Assembly (NCBI GenBank): GCA_026260175.1
Contig: JAKCWW010000062.1
Span: 1-63,586, forward strand
Direction: 5' to 3'
DNA: 63,586 nt
DNA from: Reticulitermes lucifugus
Lineage: Eukaryota; Arthropoda; Insecta; Blattodea; Rhinotermitidae
A program made the translations under genes and the position numbers. Positions 34,412 through 44,424 of the stretch are shown one piece after another. The notes under the pieces were generated by a model. The model was given only the letters and a program-made list of their open reading frames with translations. It did no database searches and had not been told where the DNA came from. How positions within the stretch are numbered: the stretch's first letter is position 1; every line of letters begins with the position of its first letter.

Positions 34412-34555
34412 ATTCTTCTTGAAAAATACCAGTTTCTCAGTTAGCCAAGAAATTTCCTACACTTTATGGAAACCAGATGTTCATTGCCATAATCACAAAA
34501 ACAAGCTATGTGTCCCTATCCTATGCCAGATCAAAAAGGTTCACACCTCTTTACC
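34412..34555 (-). mobile_element. Family D repeat copy (minus strand)
   Basis: Minus strand reads GGATAGGGACACATAGCTTG, GATTATGGCAATGAACATCT, GGTTTCCATAAAGTGTAGGA and AATTTCTTGGCTAACTGAG. This is a close match in order and spacing to 27150-27250. The region further right on the plus strand may be its 5' part. Confidence 0.7.
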
Positions 34556-35273
34556 ATATTCAGTTCTTCCAAGTGGTATCAAAAAACCCTGTACGCACTT
34601 GTGCCCCACACGTGTCATATGACCCACCTACCTCATCTTTTTTGACTTCATCATCCAAATAATATTTGGTGAGGAATACAGATCATGAAGCTCTTCTTTA
34701 TGCAGTTGTTTCTTCACAAAGTCTCATTAAATAAAGTACGAGCCAATCAAATCCCCCCCACCCTCTTTTGGCATCAATTTGAGTCCTACACATTATCACA
34801 CTACGTTTCATCATCTGTGCAGAAGCTGATTATAAAACTTTGACTCACTCTTGCTGCAAATATTCGAAGGGAGCAATATGGCTGCCTTACTTCAAAAGCA
34901 TCGTCGGTACTCTGTTCGTTCTCCTTGCCTGTCAGGTCATATTCACATGAAGGGGTTGAAAGGGTGGAGGTTGCTAAGGTGCGGGGACTGACTAAGGTTA
35001 AAACACAAGAAAACAGAAGCAAAACTCCTTTTACCACGTAGTGGGGAAAGGAGGGGGGGGGGGAGCGGATGCGAGTTATGGACTATACTGCGTAAACAGA
35101 CAGATCTCGGCATATGTGAGTGCAATTAAAAACGTAAGTTTATCTTCATTTGTATAACGCCAATAGCCCGAATTTTATTCAGGATGTACCAGAATCGAAT
35201 CCCCTTATATATTATTAGTTTTTATCTGTCACTGGCTGTAGATTCTGGGATTTTATCTTCATAGAGATTCAGA
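34556..35273. other. No gene recognised
   Basis: Contains a run of eleven G at 35053-35063. The frames at 34801-35125 on the minus strand have no domain. Confidence 0.5.
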
Positions 35274-35556
35274 CTGGAGCCGGGATGGCGTAGATGGTAT
35301 ATTGACTAGCCACGGGCTGGACGGTCCTGATTTCGAATCCTGGGATAAGCAAAGGGTTTTCTCTTCTGCTAATACCGTACAGATCATCCCTGTGGCTCAC
35401 CCAGCCGTTTATTCAATTGGTACCTGAGATCTCTCCCGGGTTAAAGCGGTCGGTATGTGAAGTTTGTGACTCACTTTCATCTAGTGCTGAAGTACAAATA
35501 AGTGTAGTTATACAGTCACTCCCACTACATTCCTTCATGGCGTGAAAGGACAAATT
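35274..35556 (+). mobile_element. SINE-C copy, most complete (plus strand)
   Basis: Head: GGATGGCGTAGATGGTA (box-A-like, 35283-35299) and CTGATTTCGAATCCTGGG (box B, about 35328-35345). The body reads GATCATCCCTGTGGCTCACC, CAATTGGTACCTGAG, CTCCCGGGTTAAAGCGGTCG, TGACTCACTTTCATCTAGTG, AAGTGTAGTTATACAGTCAC and CTTCATGGCGTGAAA. A tRNA-derived head joined to an unrelated body defines a SINE. There is no coding content; it would be transcribed by RNA polymerase III and mobilised by a partner LINE. Confidence 0.75.
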
Positions 35557-37920
35557 TACATTTACCGGTTTGGGACGACTGCATTTCACTTCGGAACTGA
35601 TAGTTTAGGAATACCATTGTAATCTATATGAGTATTCAGATGGAAAGTCAATTTCGGTAAACTTAAGGAACAAGCAGAAAAGGATCTTGGACTCTGAGCT
35701 AGGTTACTAAGTAGAAATCCAAGAAAAATTGTCGTTGGTTCATGCGGATTGATCGTACGTTTTTTCATATGGAAGGAGTCTTTCCATCCATGGTTTATTT
35801 CTAACTTTCGTTTATTCTCTTTCCTTATTTAGTTCCTTCCCTTATCTTTGTTCATTTACTACTTTATTTCCTCCTTTTCTAATTTTCTTTCTTTCACCCT
35901 CCGAGGTCTGAAAAGTTAACCTATTAAAAGCGGAATAATTTGTAATTATCTGCCAGAATTTTATCTGCCATTGTTTTACGTGACTAAGCCAGATATCTTT
36001 ATACGCCGTAACAAAAGTTACTATATATAGTAGCTGGAACTAAGGTAAAGAGAGACCATTATCAAAGTAATGCAGTGTACATTATTTATGAGTGAACTAT
36101 TATTGAATATGTGGAAATTTTATGAATTTGAAACCACAGTAAGCCTGATTCCAGGAATATTTAATCGAAATTAGGCAGACATGCAGCCAATTTAAAATAT
36201 ATTTATATTAAGAATGTCTTTTAGTAGGCCCACAGTTTTTACAGTGTATTGTAAATATGAACGTTCTTATAATACAACAAAGTGTTTGGTTTCACGGTTA
36301 CAGAGAATTATAGGTTTTGGAAAATATCATAAATGAAAAATTAATTTTTTTCTCGCAAATTTTCTTTACTCTTTACATGGGATTTTCAGCACAAAGCATC
36401 CGTCATACGACGGCCTTAAACATTAAACAATTAATTTTTTTGTGTATCCGTTCTTATTACTGAAATGTTTGACTACGGAAGTAGCCAACTAAACATCTCT
36501 CCTACAATAAACCTCTAAGTTTCAGCATTGATATTTACAAACTTCCACCGTTGGACCCAGCCCTCAATCGACTCCATTCCCCTTTCTTCGTCACAACTAA
36601 CTTCTCTAAGATAAATTTTAGAGTCTCACCTCCTTCGTGTTTCAAGTAACTGCTGAGACTTACACATCAGAATTCTGTACCGTTTTCTTCCCAATATCAT
36701 TGAAGTCTCATGTCCAATCCTACATAGTCTCCTAGTGTTCATGATCCCATTAATAATATCATTTAGTGATTGGAATTGAAGAAAATTAACTATTTATTCT
36801 TCAAGTAAGAGTTTTAGCCTATTATTAAGTCTCTCATTTTTATCTTCTTAGCTATCAACCTTTATATAACATCAACTGGTCTATCTTCTCCAGAAGTGTA
36901 GAGTGTATCAAATATGGAAACTTTTTCCAAAATAAAAGGGCTCGAAATTTTTACATTTCATTATAAATGTCTTATCAGATGGCCAAGGAGGATTAAGGAC
37001 CTATTAACTTGTGTCGTACAAAATGTTAACATCATCTTTTACAGGGTTAAAAAGATAAGGAATTTCTACGCTTTAAAAATGAAAAAAATCACAAAGAATC
37101 ATCGACCTGCCCCTCCGACGTAAGGCCGTTTTCATGTCCTATGCTGCTCTCTCTTAAACTTCCCCAAGCTTCGTGCTCCTTCTGCACTAAAACAAACTCA
37201 TTTATTTTATTTTACGATTGTACTTATTGCCGTCCCCCGCACCTCCCATCCCCCCTGTCCTACATGTTGTGTACACAAAATCTCAACTTTGAACATTAAA
37301 TGCTGAAAGAGGGTCTCTCTAGCCATAACCTCGGTTACGGATTTTGCATGGAAATTAGAAATGGCGGAAGGGGGAGATGAGGTAGAGGAAAGGAAAAGGA
37401 TTTAAAGGAGGAAAAGTGAGTGAGGAGTGAGTAGAACGTTAGGAGGGATGGAAGCTTGCTAAAATGAAGAAGAAGTAGCAGCGGCAACAGCAATTAAAAT
37501 CCTAAGCCTTCCATTGGTGGCTTGCATTCGAGTGGAATAGAAACGACTTACTTCCAGCGAGGTATGAATTCTAAACATTTATACTACACAGAGATGTAGG
37601 AAGAGTTGGGTGAATTACACTTTGAGCTGATGCGGCTGCTTGTGCCTCTGAGCCGATCATGCAATTAATTCAGGCTATTATTAGTCTCAAAAACGAACAA
37701 AAATTATCTCCACTCTCGTTGAATCTTTCTCAGTGCGTGTAACTGAGCAACAATCTTCGATGTGACGCACATTCAGTGACAGCAAAATCTATTTTGTAAC
37801 TTAATTCTTTACCTGTTTTTGGTGCTTATCAAATTTTCTCAGCTTGACAGCACACTATAAAATAGTCATATATTTCTTATACACCAAATTATATCTTCGT
37901 GGAGAACAATTTGTGTGAAG
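35557..37920. other. No gene recognised
   Basis: A C/T-rich patch at 35780-35900 and an A/G-rich patch at 37360-37500 are the only notable compositions. Short frames have no domain. Confidence 0.5.
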
Positions 37921-38421
37921 CCAACAGTCGTTCAGCTTTTTATCGGAACCGCACGTTTAGTTTAGCAGTTCAAATGAAATGCTACATTAGAAGCATAACA
38001 CTCTATAGAGCTGAAAATAGGGCACTTCGGAAACTAGATCAGAAATACCTTGAAAGTTTTGAAATGTGGCTCTTCAGAAGGCTGGAAAAGGTTAGTTGAA
38101 CAGATCGTGTAAAAAATTAAGAGGTATTACATAGATTCAATAGATTACATTCATATATTACATAGGAACATCCTACATATAACAAAAGGAAGGAAGGCTA
38201 AATAGAAATGTCATATTTTGTATAGGAACTGCCTTCTAAATCACGTTATTAAAGGAAAGACAGAAGGGACGAGAAGACGAGGAAGAAGAGATAAGCAGCT
38301 TCTGGATGACCTTAATGAAAAGAAAAGACATTGGAAATTGAAAAAGGAAACACTAGATCGTGCTCTCTGGCGAACTCGCTTTGGAAGAGGCTATCGACCT
38401 GTTGCAAGACAGACTACGTAA
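37921..38421 (+). pseudogene. Non-LTR retrotransposon reverse transcriptase, C-terminal relic
   Basis: The 5' part (to 38099) reads a KCYIRSITLYRAENRALRK-type stretch followed by YLESFEMWLFRRLEK. The 3' part (38218-38421) reads RNCLLNHVIKGKTEG, RRGRRDKQLLDDLNEKKRHW and DRALWRTRFGRGYRPVARQT, then a stop. The well-known form of this LINE tail has KCYVWSVALYGAETWTL, an EMW-WRRME-V-WTDR link, an RRNCLL segment and a basic RRGRRR-LLDDLKEKR end, all downstream of the catalytic YADD region. The join (38097-38217) still shows a TDRVKN-EVLHR remnant and ILHI, but with TGA where WTD needs Trp, a TAA, a TAG and one frame change. Only the post-catalytic thumb/C-terminal region remains and no RT motif is present. 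It is dead on arrival or long decayed. The clade is not resolved. Confidence 0.85.
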
Positions 38422-40332
38422 TGCATGAATATAAACTGCACTATTTACAACAGTCCGTTTCTTGACCTTACTCCGAAATACTTGTATCTAATTGGCTAGG
38501 AAACCCAATGTCTTATGTTTAAATTCATTTTAATATTGTCCCTTCGTATGGGGCTAGGCTGTAATTTTCCAACTTTTCGCTTCACGCTGACGTTTGAGGA
38601 TTTCACAGTTTTGGAAATTAAATTTGCGGTCTCTTAGTGTTGACACAGCCTTCTTTAATAAGTAGTTACCAACTTTCGAAGGAAACTGCTCTAACTATTT
38701 ACAGAATAGTCTTACACCCTGAAGATGGAAAAGAACCCTCTTTGGAAAGGTTTGAAAGCTTCCACGAAATTATACGATTCCTTAACACGTAAGAAAATTT
38801 TAAATTGTTCATGAATTTTTATTTTTCTTTGTTCGTGCCATATGCCACGTCCAACTCGACTTCCTTCATTTGATCACTCTAATAATATTAAAAATTTGGG
38901 TGCCAATTAGAGTTTAGAAGAAGCTTATTTTGTCAGAATTAACAACTTATCTTTTGAAGAGTAACTTTAATTTCATTATGCATACGAATTCAATTCTTAC
39001 TTCAAAAGGGACACAGAGAATATTTGAGCAATATTTGAGGTTCTCACAAAATGCTGTCTATTCCAGAAGACTTAAATCTCCATTGCTTCCATCACAAAGT
39101 GTAGACGGGGAAATAATATGTATTAATTTTAAGAATCACATGAAACACAAACACAAATTTTGGGCGAAATGCAGAGATTTTAATTTTAAGCCTGGATCTA
39201 AAAGTACTAACCATTGGAATTTTAAAGTTTAATAAATGTATTTATGTAAGCATATTTCGATATAATGAGGAAGAAGGCCTAGGCTAATATTCAGTAATTT
39301 TTAAAGAAATTTCCCCTCTTATTGGTCTATAATTTCATTACGGTACCTACAGTTGCTTCGACATATTCTCAGAAACAACCGAATAAGAGCAATTTCCGTC
39401 CTGTTTAACATGACTTACATGTTAAGATAAAAGTCTCCCAGTAACATGCCATGAAACTAAAAGTATGTGAATAAGTCTAGCTCTATTCATTCTTAAAATC
39501 TGGGCCAGAAGAGGGTGGATGGTCAACACCACGCCCCTGCCTCGTTATCTCCAGAAAAGAGCCCTTTGCCCATTTTACCCAAATTTTAACTCTCACATAA
39601 TAAAAATGAGCAGCTGCGAATGTTGTAACTTTTGATATTATCTGCTGGTACGAGCTAAGAAAAATGCGAGCTAAGTACACAATATTTGCTACAATTTTTA
39701 TCAGCCAGTTTTTACGACGGAAAAATAAGAAGCTTGCCAACTCTACCTGACAAAGTGTTACACAGTCTTGCTAACTCCCTTGCAGTCGCTTGCCATTTTT
39801 CTGCCCTTTGCTCTATCTTTATGCATATGAGCTTACTTTATACTTTCAGCTCAGGCTGTTGCTAGCTCATCAAATTCTCAAACCTAATCTTGAACCACTT
39901 TATGTATTCACACATCATCGTCATCTTCATCATCACCATCTCTTCCTTTGCAACTTCCTTCTCATCTTCCTACATCCCAAGTCACCAGCTTCTTCGTCAT
40001 CCATTATATATCTTCCATTATGCCTCCTACCGCTTTTATACACTGTATCATTTGAGTGTTGCTTTAGATGGCCTGACCTGAATCTCTAACCCAACAAGTT
40101 CACATTTGTAATCATCACTTGTTTCCCCTTTGTTTAATATGCGTGACATTCTCTACTTCCGCCATGAAACTGCTGATGTGCCCCATTTTGTCAAAAAAAG
40201 AACCTGAATTTTGTCTTGGGCTGCTTGACCCTTGAAGATGGGAACGAGAGGCTGCCCCGAAACATCTGTATTCAACTACCAACAATAGCTGCGTAACATT
40301 CCAGAAGAGGGAAGGCCTCGAATTTCATTTCA
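38422..40332. other. No gene recognised
   Basis: The 100-codon plus-strand frame at 38930-39232 has coding-like composition but no domain. The 99-codon frame at 39790-40089 is Leu/His-rich from a C/T-rich tract. Two similar CTTGAAGATGG...GAAAC motifs occur at 38717 and 40230. Confidence 0.45.
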
Positions 40333-40379
40333 CATTATTTTATTTTATTTTATTTATTTTTATTTTTATTTTTTATTTT
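40333..40379 (+). repeat. (TTTTA)n-like low-complexity tract
   Basis: Imperfect TTTTA/TTTATTTT repeats, about 47 bases. Confidence 0.9.
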
Positions 40380-41920
40380 GAAAACGAAATTTGAAGCCAT
40401 GCGAACTGAAACATAATACAAGATTATTAAAGATTTAGAGCCAGATGGTTAGAATACATACCAATAAATGTCGACCTAATTATTTCAAATCTTAACGCTT
40501 AAGGTATGTTTGTGGACGCTTTCCTTTGAGAAGTGATAAAATCAGAATATTTTTCAAGGAAATAAGTTATTAGTCCGAATATTAAGGGAAGGATTCTCCC
40601 CCAGATATCTCTCGAAGGTGTTGCTGCACATTTCATTCGTGTACTCAGTTGTGTTACTTGTTTAATAGAAAAAAAAACAAAAAGTATCTGAACTAGCTTA
40701 TTTCAGTTATGTAGTGATAATTTTAACAGTCCAAATATTTATTATGGCGTCGGCATATAAGCTAATTTCTTTTAAACGTACAAAATAACAAAGCTAAGTT
40801 ATTATAAAATATGTTAAAATATATGTACATGTTTGCTCATTCAGAAATATTGAATTATGTTTACTATTAACGCGAAAAATTTCCTCAAAACCATAACTGA
40901 GCATTAATCGTAACTATAATTATAATGGGGTTAACGAGATGCTGCGTTAATCCTTTCATGATTCCAAAAGAAAAATTGTTTTTATTTTCCCACTATTAAA
41001 ATAGAGTTACCCACCTGCTGTGTGCAACAAATCATAACTCAAAAAGTACAAAAATAATCGTCAGCCAAATTTCATGTTTTGTGTGCGATAGTGTCTTCCA
41101 TTTCGTTTTATAAGTCTGCAGACCTTTCATTAGTTTTCGAATGTTTGACTTTTTAATAGAACTTTACTCCCATGCCTTTTTATCGACTCGAAATTCTTCG
41201 AAGTCCACCAGTGTTCTAAATATTACAGATTTGAATTTAATACTTTTAATTCGTAAATAACCTTTTCTTGCATTTATGTACTTTGAGGTGGGTCCAGAAA
41301 GTCCACAAAAATATTTCCTTTCTGCTCCCATAATATTTGACATTACATATTTTTTCTTTTTCATATGGGTCTATTTGGACCTAGGGGGCTTGGTAGAACT
41401 GCTGTCACCGCTAACCGATTCGGAATAGAAAACGTTTTCTTATGGTTACTGATTCTTTCTCTTTGTCTTTTGTAATGAATGTGCCCAAGACCAGACACCA
41501 TACTGTTTAAACTTATAATGGAAAGGAGTTAAAAACCGAGGAACTCTAGCACAACATTAAAAGTACTTATTATTATACTGAGGTGTTGAAACTAGTCCTG
41601 TTGATTTTGACGGTGAGATATTTACATGCTTCCCAGTCTCTGCCTATTGCTTTTTTACTTTCCGCGCCCACTGTCATACAAAACACAGCCCGAAATATAT
41701 TTTAATAGGAAAGGTTATCACTTATTACTACTAGTATTCGTGTGAACGGAATGTCTAGATGACTAGAGGTAAACACTGCGGAGGGCGCGGTCGATGAAGG
41801 CTACAAGGGACGAAGGGAGAGGCATAGCAGTAGATTGACGGTAATTCTTTCGGTAGTTTTAGTAGGCCAAGACATTAAAACTGAAAGCAAAATATGCGTT
41901 TCATTCTATTAGGCGCTTTC
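40380..41920. other. No gene recognised
   Basis: AT-rich sequence without matches. The minus-strand frame at 41164-41364 has no domain. Confidence 0.5.
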
Positions 41921-42415
41921 GAAAAATTGCGAAAAGCGACTATTATCTTCCTCATGTCTGTCTGTCCGTCCTTCCGTCCGTCCGTCCGCATGGAACAACT
42001 TGGCTCCCACCGAACGGATCTTCATAAAATTTGATATTGGGTATTTTTCGAAAATCTGTCTAGAAAATTCAACTTTCATTAAAATCTGACAAGAATAATG
42101 GGTACCTTACATGAAGACGTTTGTACATTTATGATAATATCTCGCTCAGTTGTCGTTAAAATGAGAAATGTTTTAGACAAAAGATGTAGAGAACATCAAA
42201 ACACACATTTTATTTTCAAAAACTGTTTACGAACATCGTGCCATTTATGAGATAATGTGGAAAAATATGGTACAGCCAGACAGGCCACAGATGACAATAT
42301 AATACGGCGCATGTGCATTTCTTGCTGGATAACTAAGGCTACAGGCACACTCAGAATATATAATACCGCTTTTCCACGGCAACAATATTTACGCGAACGC
42401 GTCTCAATATTACGT
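41921..42415 (+). mobile_element. Family F dispersed repeat, copy 2
   Basis: Aligns with 9120-9636 throughout: CATGTCTGTCTGTCCGTCC (41953 on), ACGGATCTTCATAAAATTTG, ATTAAAATCTGACAAGAATA, ACATGAAGACGTTTGTACAT, GATAATGTGGAAAAATATGG and CCACGGCAACAATATTTACG. The 3' reading frame (42257 on) is intact for 71 codons and includes RRMCISCWITKATGT and FPRQQYLRERVSIL. Copy 1 has the same peptide split between two frames, so some coding constraint may once have existed. The GTCC/GTCT tract spans 41955-41989. Confidence 0.72.
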
Positions 42416-43034
42416 TTGTACATAATTTGCTTGTCTTTTATGCCTTTTATTCGTCATTTAGGAATCCTGTGATATTACGTAAAGTTAATTAGCAACTGAC
42501 AGAAGAGGTGTGATTGCTGCAGTTGTAAGTTCTTTAAAAAGAAGACAGTGTCCTGTTTTGATTTAGGCTTACACCCACAGAAATTTTTTGCACGGAATGT
42601 GGAGAGTCACGAAAGGTGTCTGGCTGGCCTGTTGATCCTTACTGCAAGATTCAAACTCAGAGTACCGAAAACACATCTGGATATTTACCACTGTGCTGAA
42701 GGGTTTGACGTCATCATAAGTAAAAATCTTTATGCTGTTATGTAAGAGGGAGCCGACATTGCCATAAGGGAGGGGCGTCATGCCAGTATATTCTTTGTCC
42801 CACCCCCTAGCAAAATTTGTCGGCACGCCTATTAATGAACACCCCCCTCCTCCCAACTGTCACAGTCATGCACCCACTAAAGTCCACCAATCATCCCCCT
42901 GTTTTTATTCTGTCATGGGTCTCTGCTTCTTCCTGAGCGGACAATAAGTGGGATGGGAATGCTGTTCGTGTGACGTAGGCACCACTGCATTAAACATTAT
43001 TGTTCCTAGTTAACACGGAGTTAAACTTACGCAT
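42416..43034. other. No gene recognised
   Basis: A CCCCTCC-rich patch near 42840-42900. The opposed frames at 42548-42856 show no domain. Confidence 0.45.
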
Positions 43035-43045
43035 TACGTATATGA

Positions 43046-43282
43046 TTTTTTTCTATGGCTCGACAGCCCTATATGGGCCTGGGCCTCCTCGTTTCGTCGA
43101 GATTTCATNNNNNNNNNNNNNNNNNNNNNNNNNNNNNNNNNNNNNNNNNNNNNNNNNNCCTGACAACACACAACACTCACAAGAGACAGACATCCATGGC
43201 CCCGGTGGGATTCGAACCCACGATCTCAGTAAGCTAGCGGCCGAAGACCCACGCCTTAGACCGCACTGCCATTGGGATCGGC
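43046..43282 (-). mobile_element. SINE-A copy interrupted by an assembly gap (minus strand)
   Basis: The 3' tail is on the left (poly-T, CTATGGCTCGACAGCCCT). The body is partly replaced by N, then ACAACACACAACACTCACAA and GAGACAGACATCCATGGC. The head is on the right, with box B GATTCGAACCCACGATC (complement of GGGTTCGAATC) and box A ending in CCTTAGACCGCACTGCCA. The flanks TACGTATATGA (43035-43045) and TATGTACATGA (43283-43293) form an 11-bp target duplication with two mismatches. Orientation and length agree with the copy at 44175. Confidence 0.9.
43109..43158. other. Assembly gap (50 N)
   Basis: Run of N inside a SINE-A body. By comparison with 44175-44416, about 75 bp of SINE sequence is expected, so the true gap size is probably different from the N count. 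Confidence 0.98.
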
Positions 43283-43293
43283 TATGTACATGA

Positions 43294-44166
43294 GTATCTG
43301 GGTATAAACGTAAACAGACACAGAGAAGGTAACAAGAAATTCTAGCCTTCAACTTACCTCAAGCCGGGATATCCCGAAATTGCGATCAAGTAACGTTTCT
43401 GTTTCGTACATGAGGATAATATACATATAGCGATATGCAGAACAGTAATACTGTACAGTGACCAGCAGTGTTCGGTAGATCACAGCCGCCACGTTAGTAA
43501 GCCTGTACCCACTGCGAAGGAAGCTCAAGTAACCATCGCATAGGAAGTTACATGGGCACCAGGCCCGTTAGAGATGTAGGATACAGCACAGATGAAGACA
43601 GCAATTCGAACTTTTGCCGAAAATAATCTGTGGTTGCAGCTGGTGGCGAATCGATTAACACCAGTTCGTCTGGGTTTTATTTTAAATGCCTTATTCCCTG
43701 ACTACACAGTAACGTGACCATCTTACGTCTTTCTGAAGGCCGCTCTCAGAAGGTTCAAATTACGTAAATTCGAATTGTAGGATTACTAGTGAATAATGAA
43801 TTTGAAAATATGTGAAAGAAAGAGGTCGTGTCCTAGTTTGAATAGTTTCTTGTTAAGTTATTTGAGCAAAGAAGTTTACTGCATAAAAGAAGGAATGAGC
43901 CTGCAGGAACAAAAGACCCTTTTACAAAATACTGAGATTCACTTTATCTCTTCAGAGATGTGTGTGGGAATTTATAATTCAAGGAATTATGCCACAAAAT
44001 CTTTGCCCTTTCTACACTTCTTGAGACGCAAGAAAGATATTTTTTCCACCAGCAAGCACAATGACATTCTGTCGGCACGTAGTTGCTTGATGTGACTGTT
44101 GAGTTACGAAGTCAATAGGCCATATATTCTTGTTACTAAAAAGTCCTCTCAGATATACTCACAGAT
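43294..44166. other. No gene recognised
   Basis: The 99-codon plus-strand frame at 43796-44095 has normal composition but no domain. It is uncalled. Confidence 0.45.
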
Positions 44167-44174
44167 TTGAAGAC

Positions 44175-44416
44175 AGCCCCTTGGGGGCCTAGGCCGCCTC
44201 ATTTTTCGAGACTTCAAGATAACACTTTTTAGACGCACCACTTTCGGTAGGACTCCTCTTGACGAGGGACCAGCTCGTCGCAGGGACCTTTACCTGACAA
44301 CACACAACACTCACAAGAGACAGACATCCATACCCTTTGTGGGATTCTAACCCACAATTCTAGTAATCGAGCTGCCGCAGACCCACGCCTTAGACCGCAC
44401 GGCCACTGGGATCGGC
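44175..44416 (-). mobile_element. SINE-A copy with exact target duplication (minus strand)
   Basis: The only SINE-A in the window with an uninterrupted complete body. Minus-strand order: GCCGATCCCAGTGGCCGTGC, box A with GCGGTCTAAGGCG, variable-arm region, box B remnant GGGTTAGAATCCC (one change from TTCGAATC), ATGGATGTCTGTCTCTTGTG, GAGTGTTGTGTGTTGTCAGG, GGTCCCTGCGACGAGCTGG, GAGGAGTCCTACCGAAAGTG, TCGAAAAATGAGGCGGCC and CCAAGGGGCT. The last about 15 bp (GAGCCATAG plus poly-A) seen in other copies are absent. TTGAAGAC flanks both ends (44167-44174 and 44417-44424). Confidence 0.9.
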
Positions 44417-44424
44417 TTGAAGAC

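Noticed and set aside
38218..38421. A separate small gene
   Set aside because: The peptide is the C-terminal tail of a LINE reverse transcriptase whose upstream part lies at 37921-38099 in another frame.
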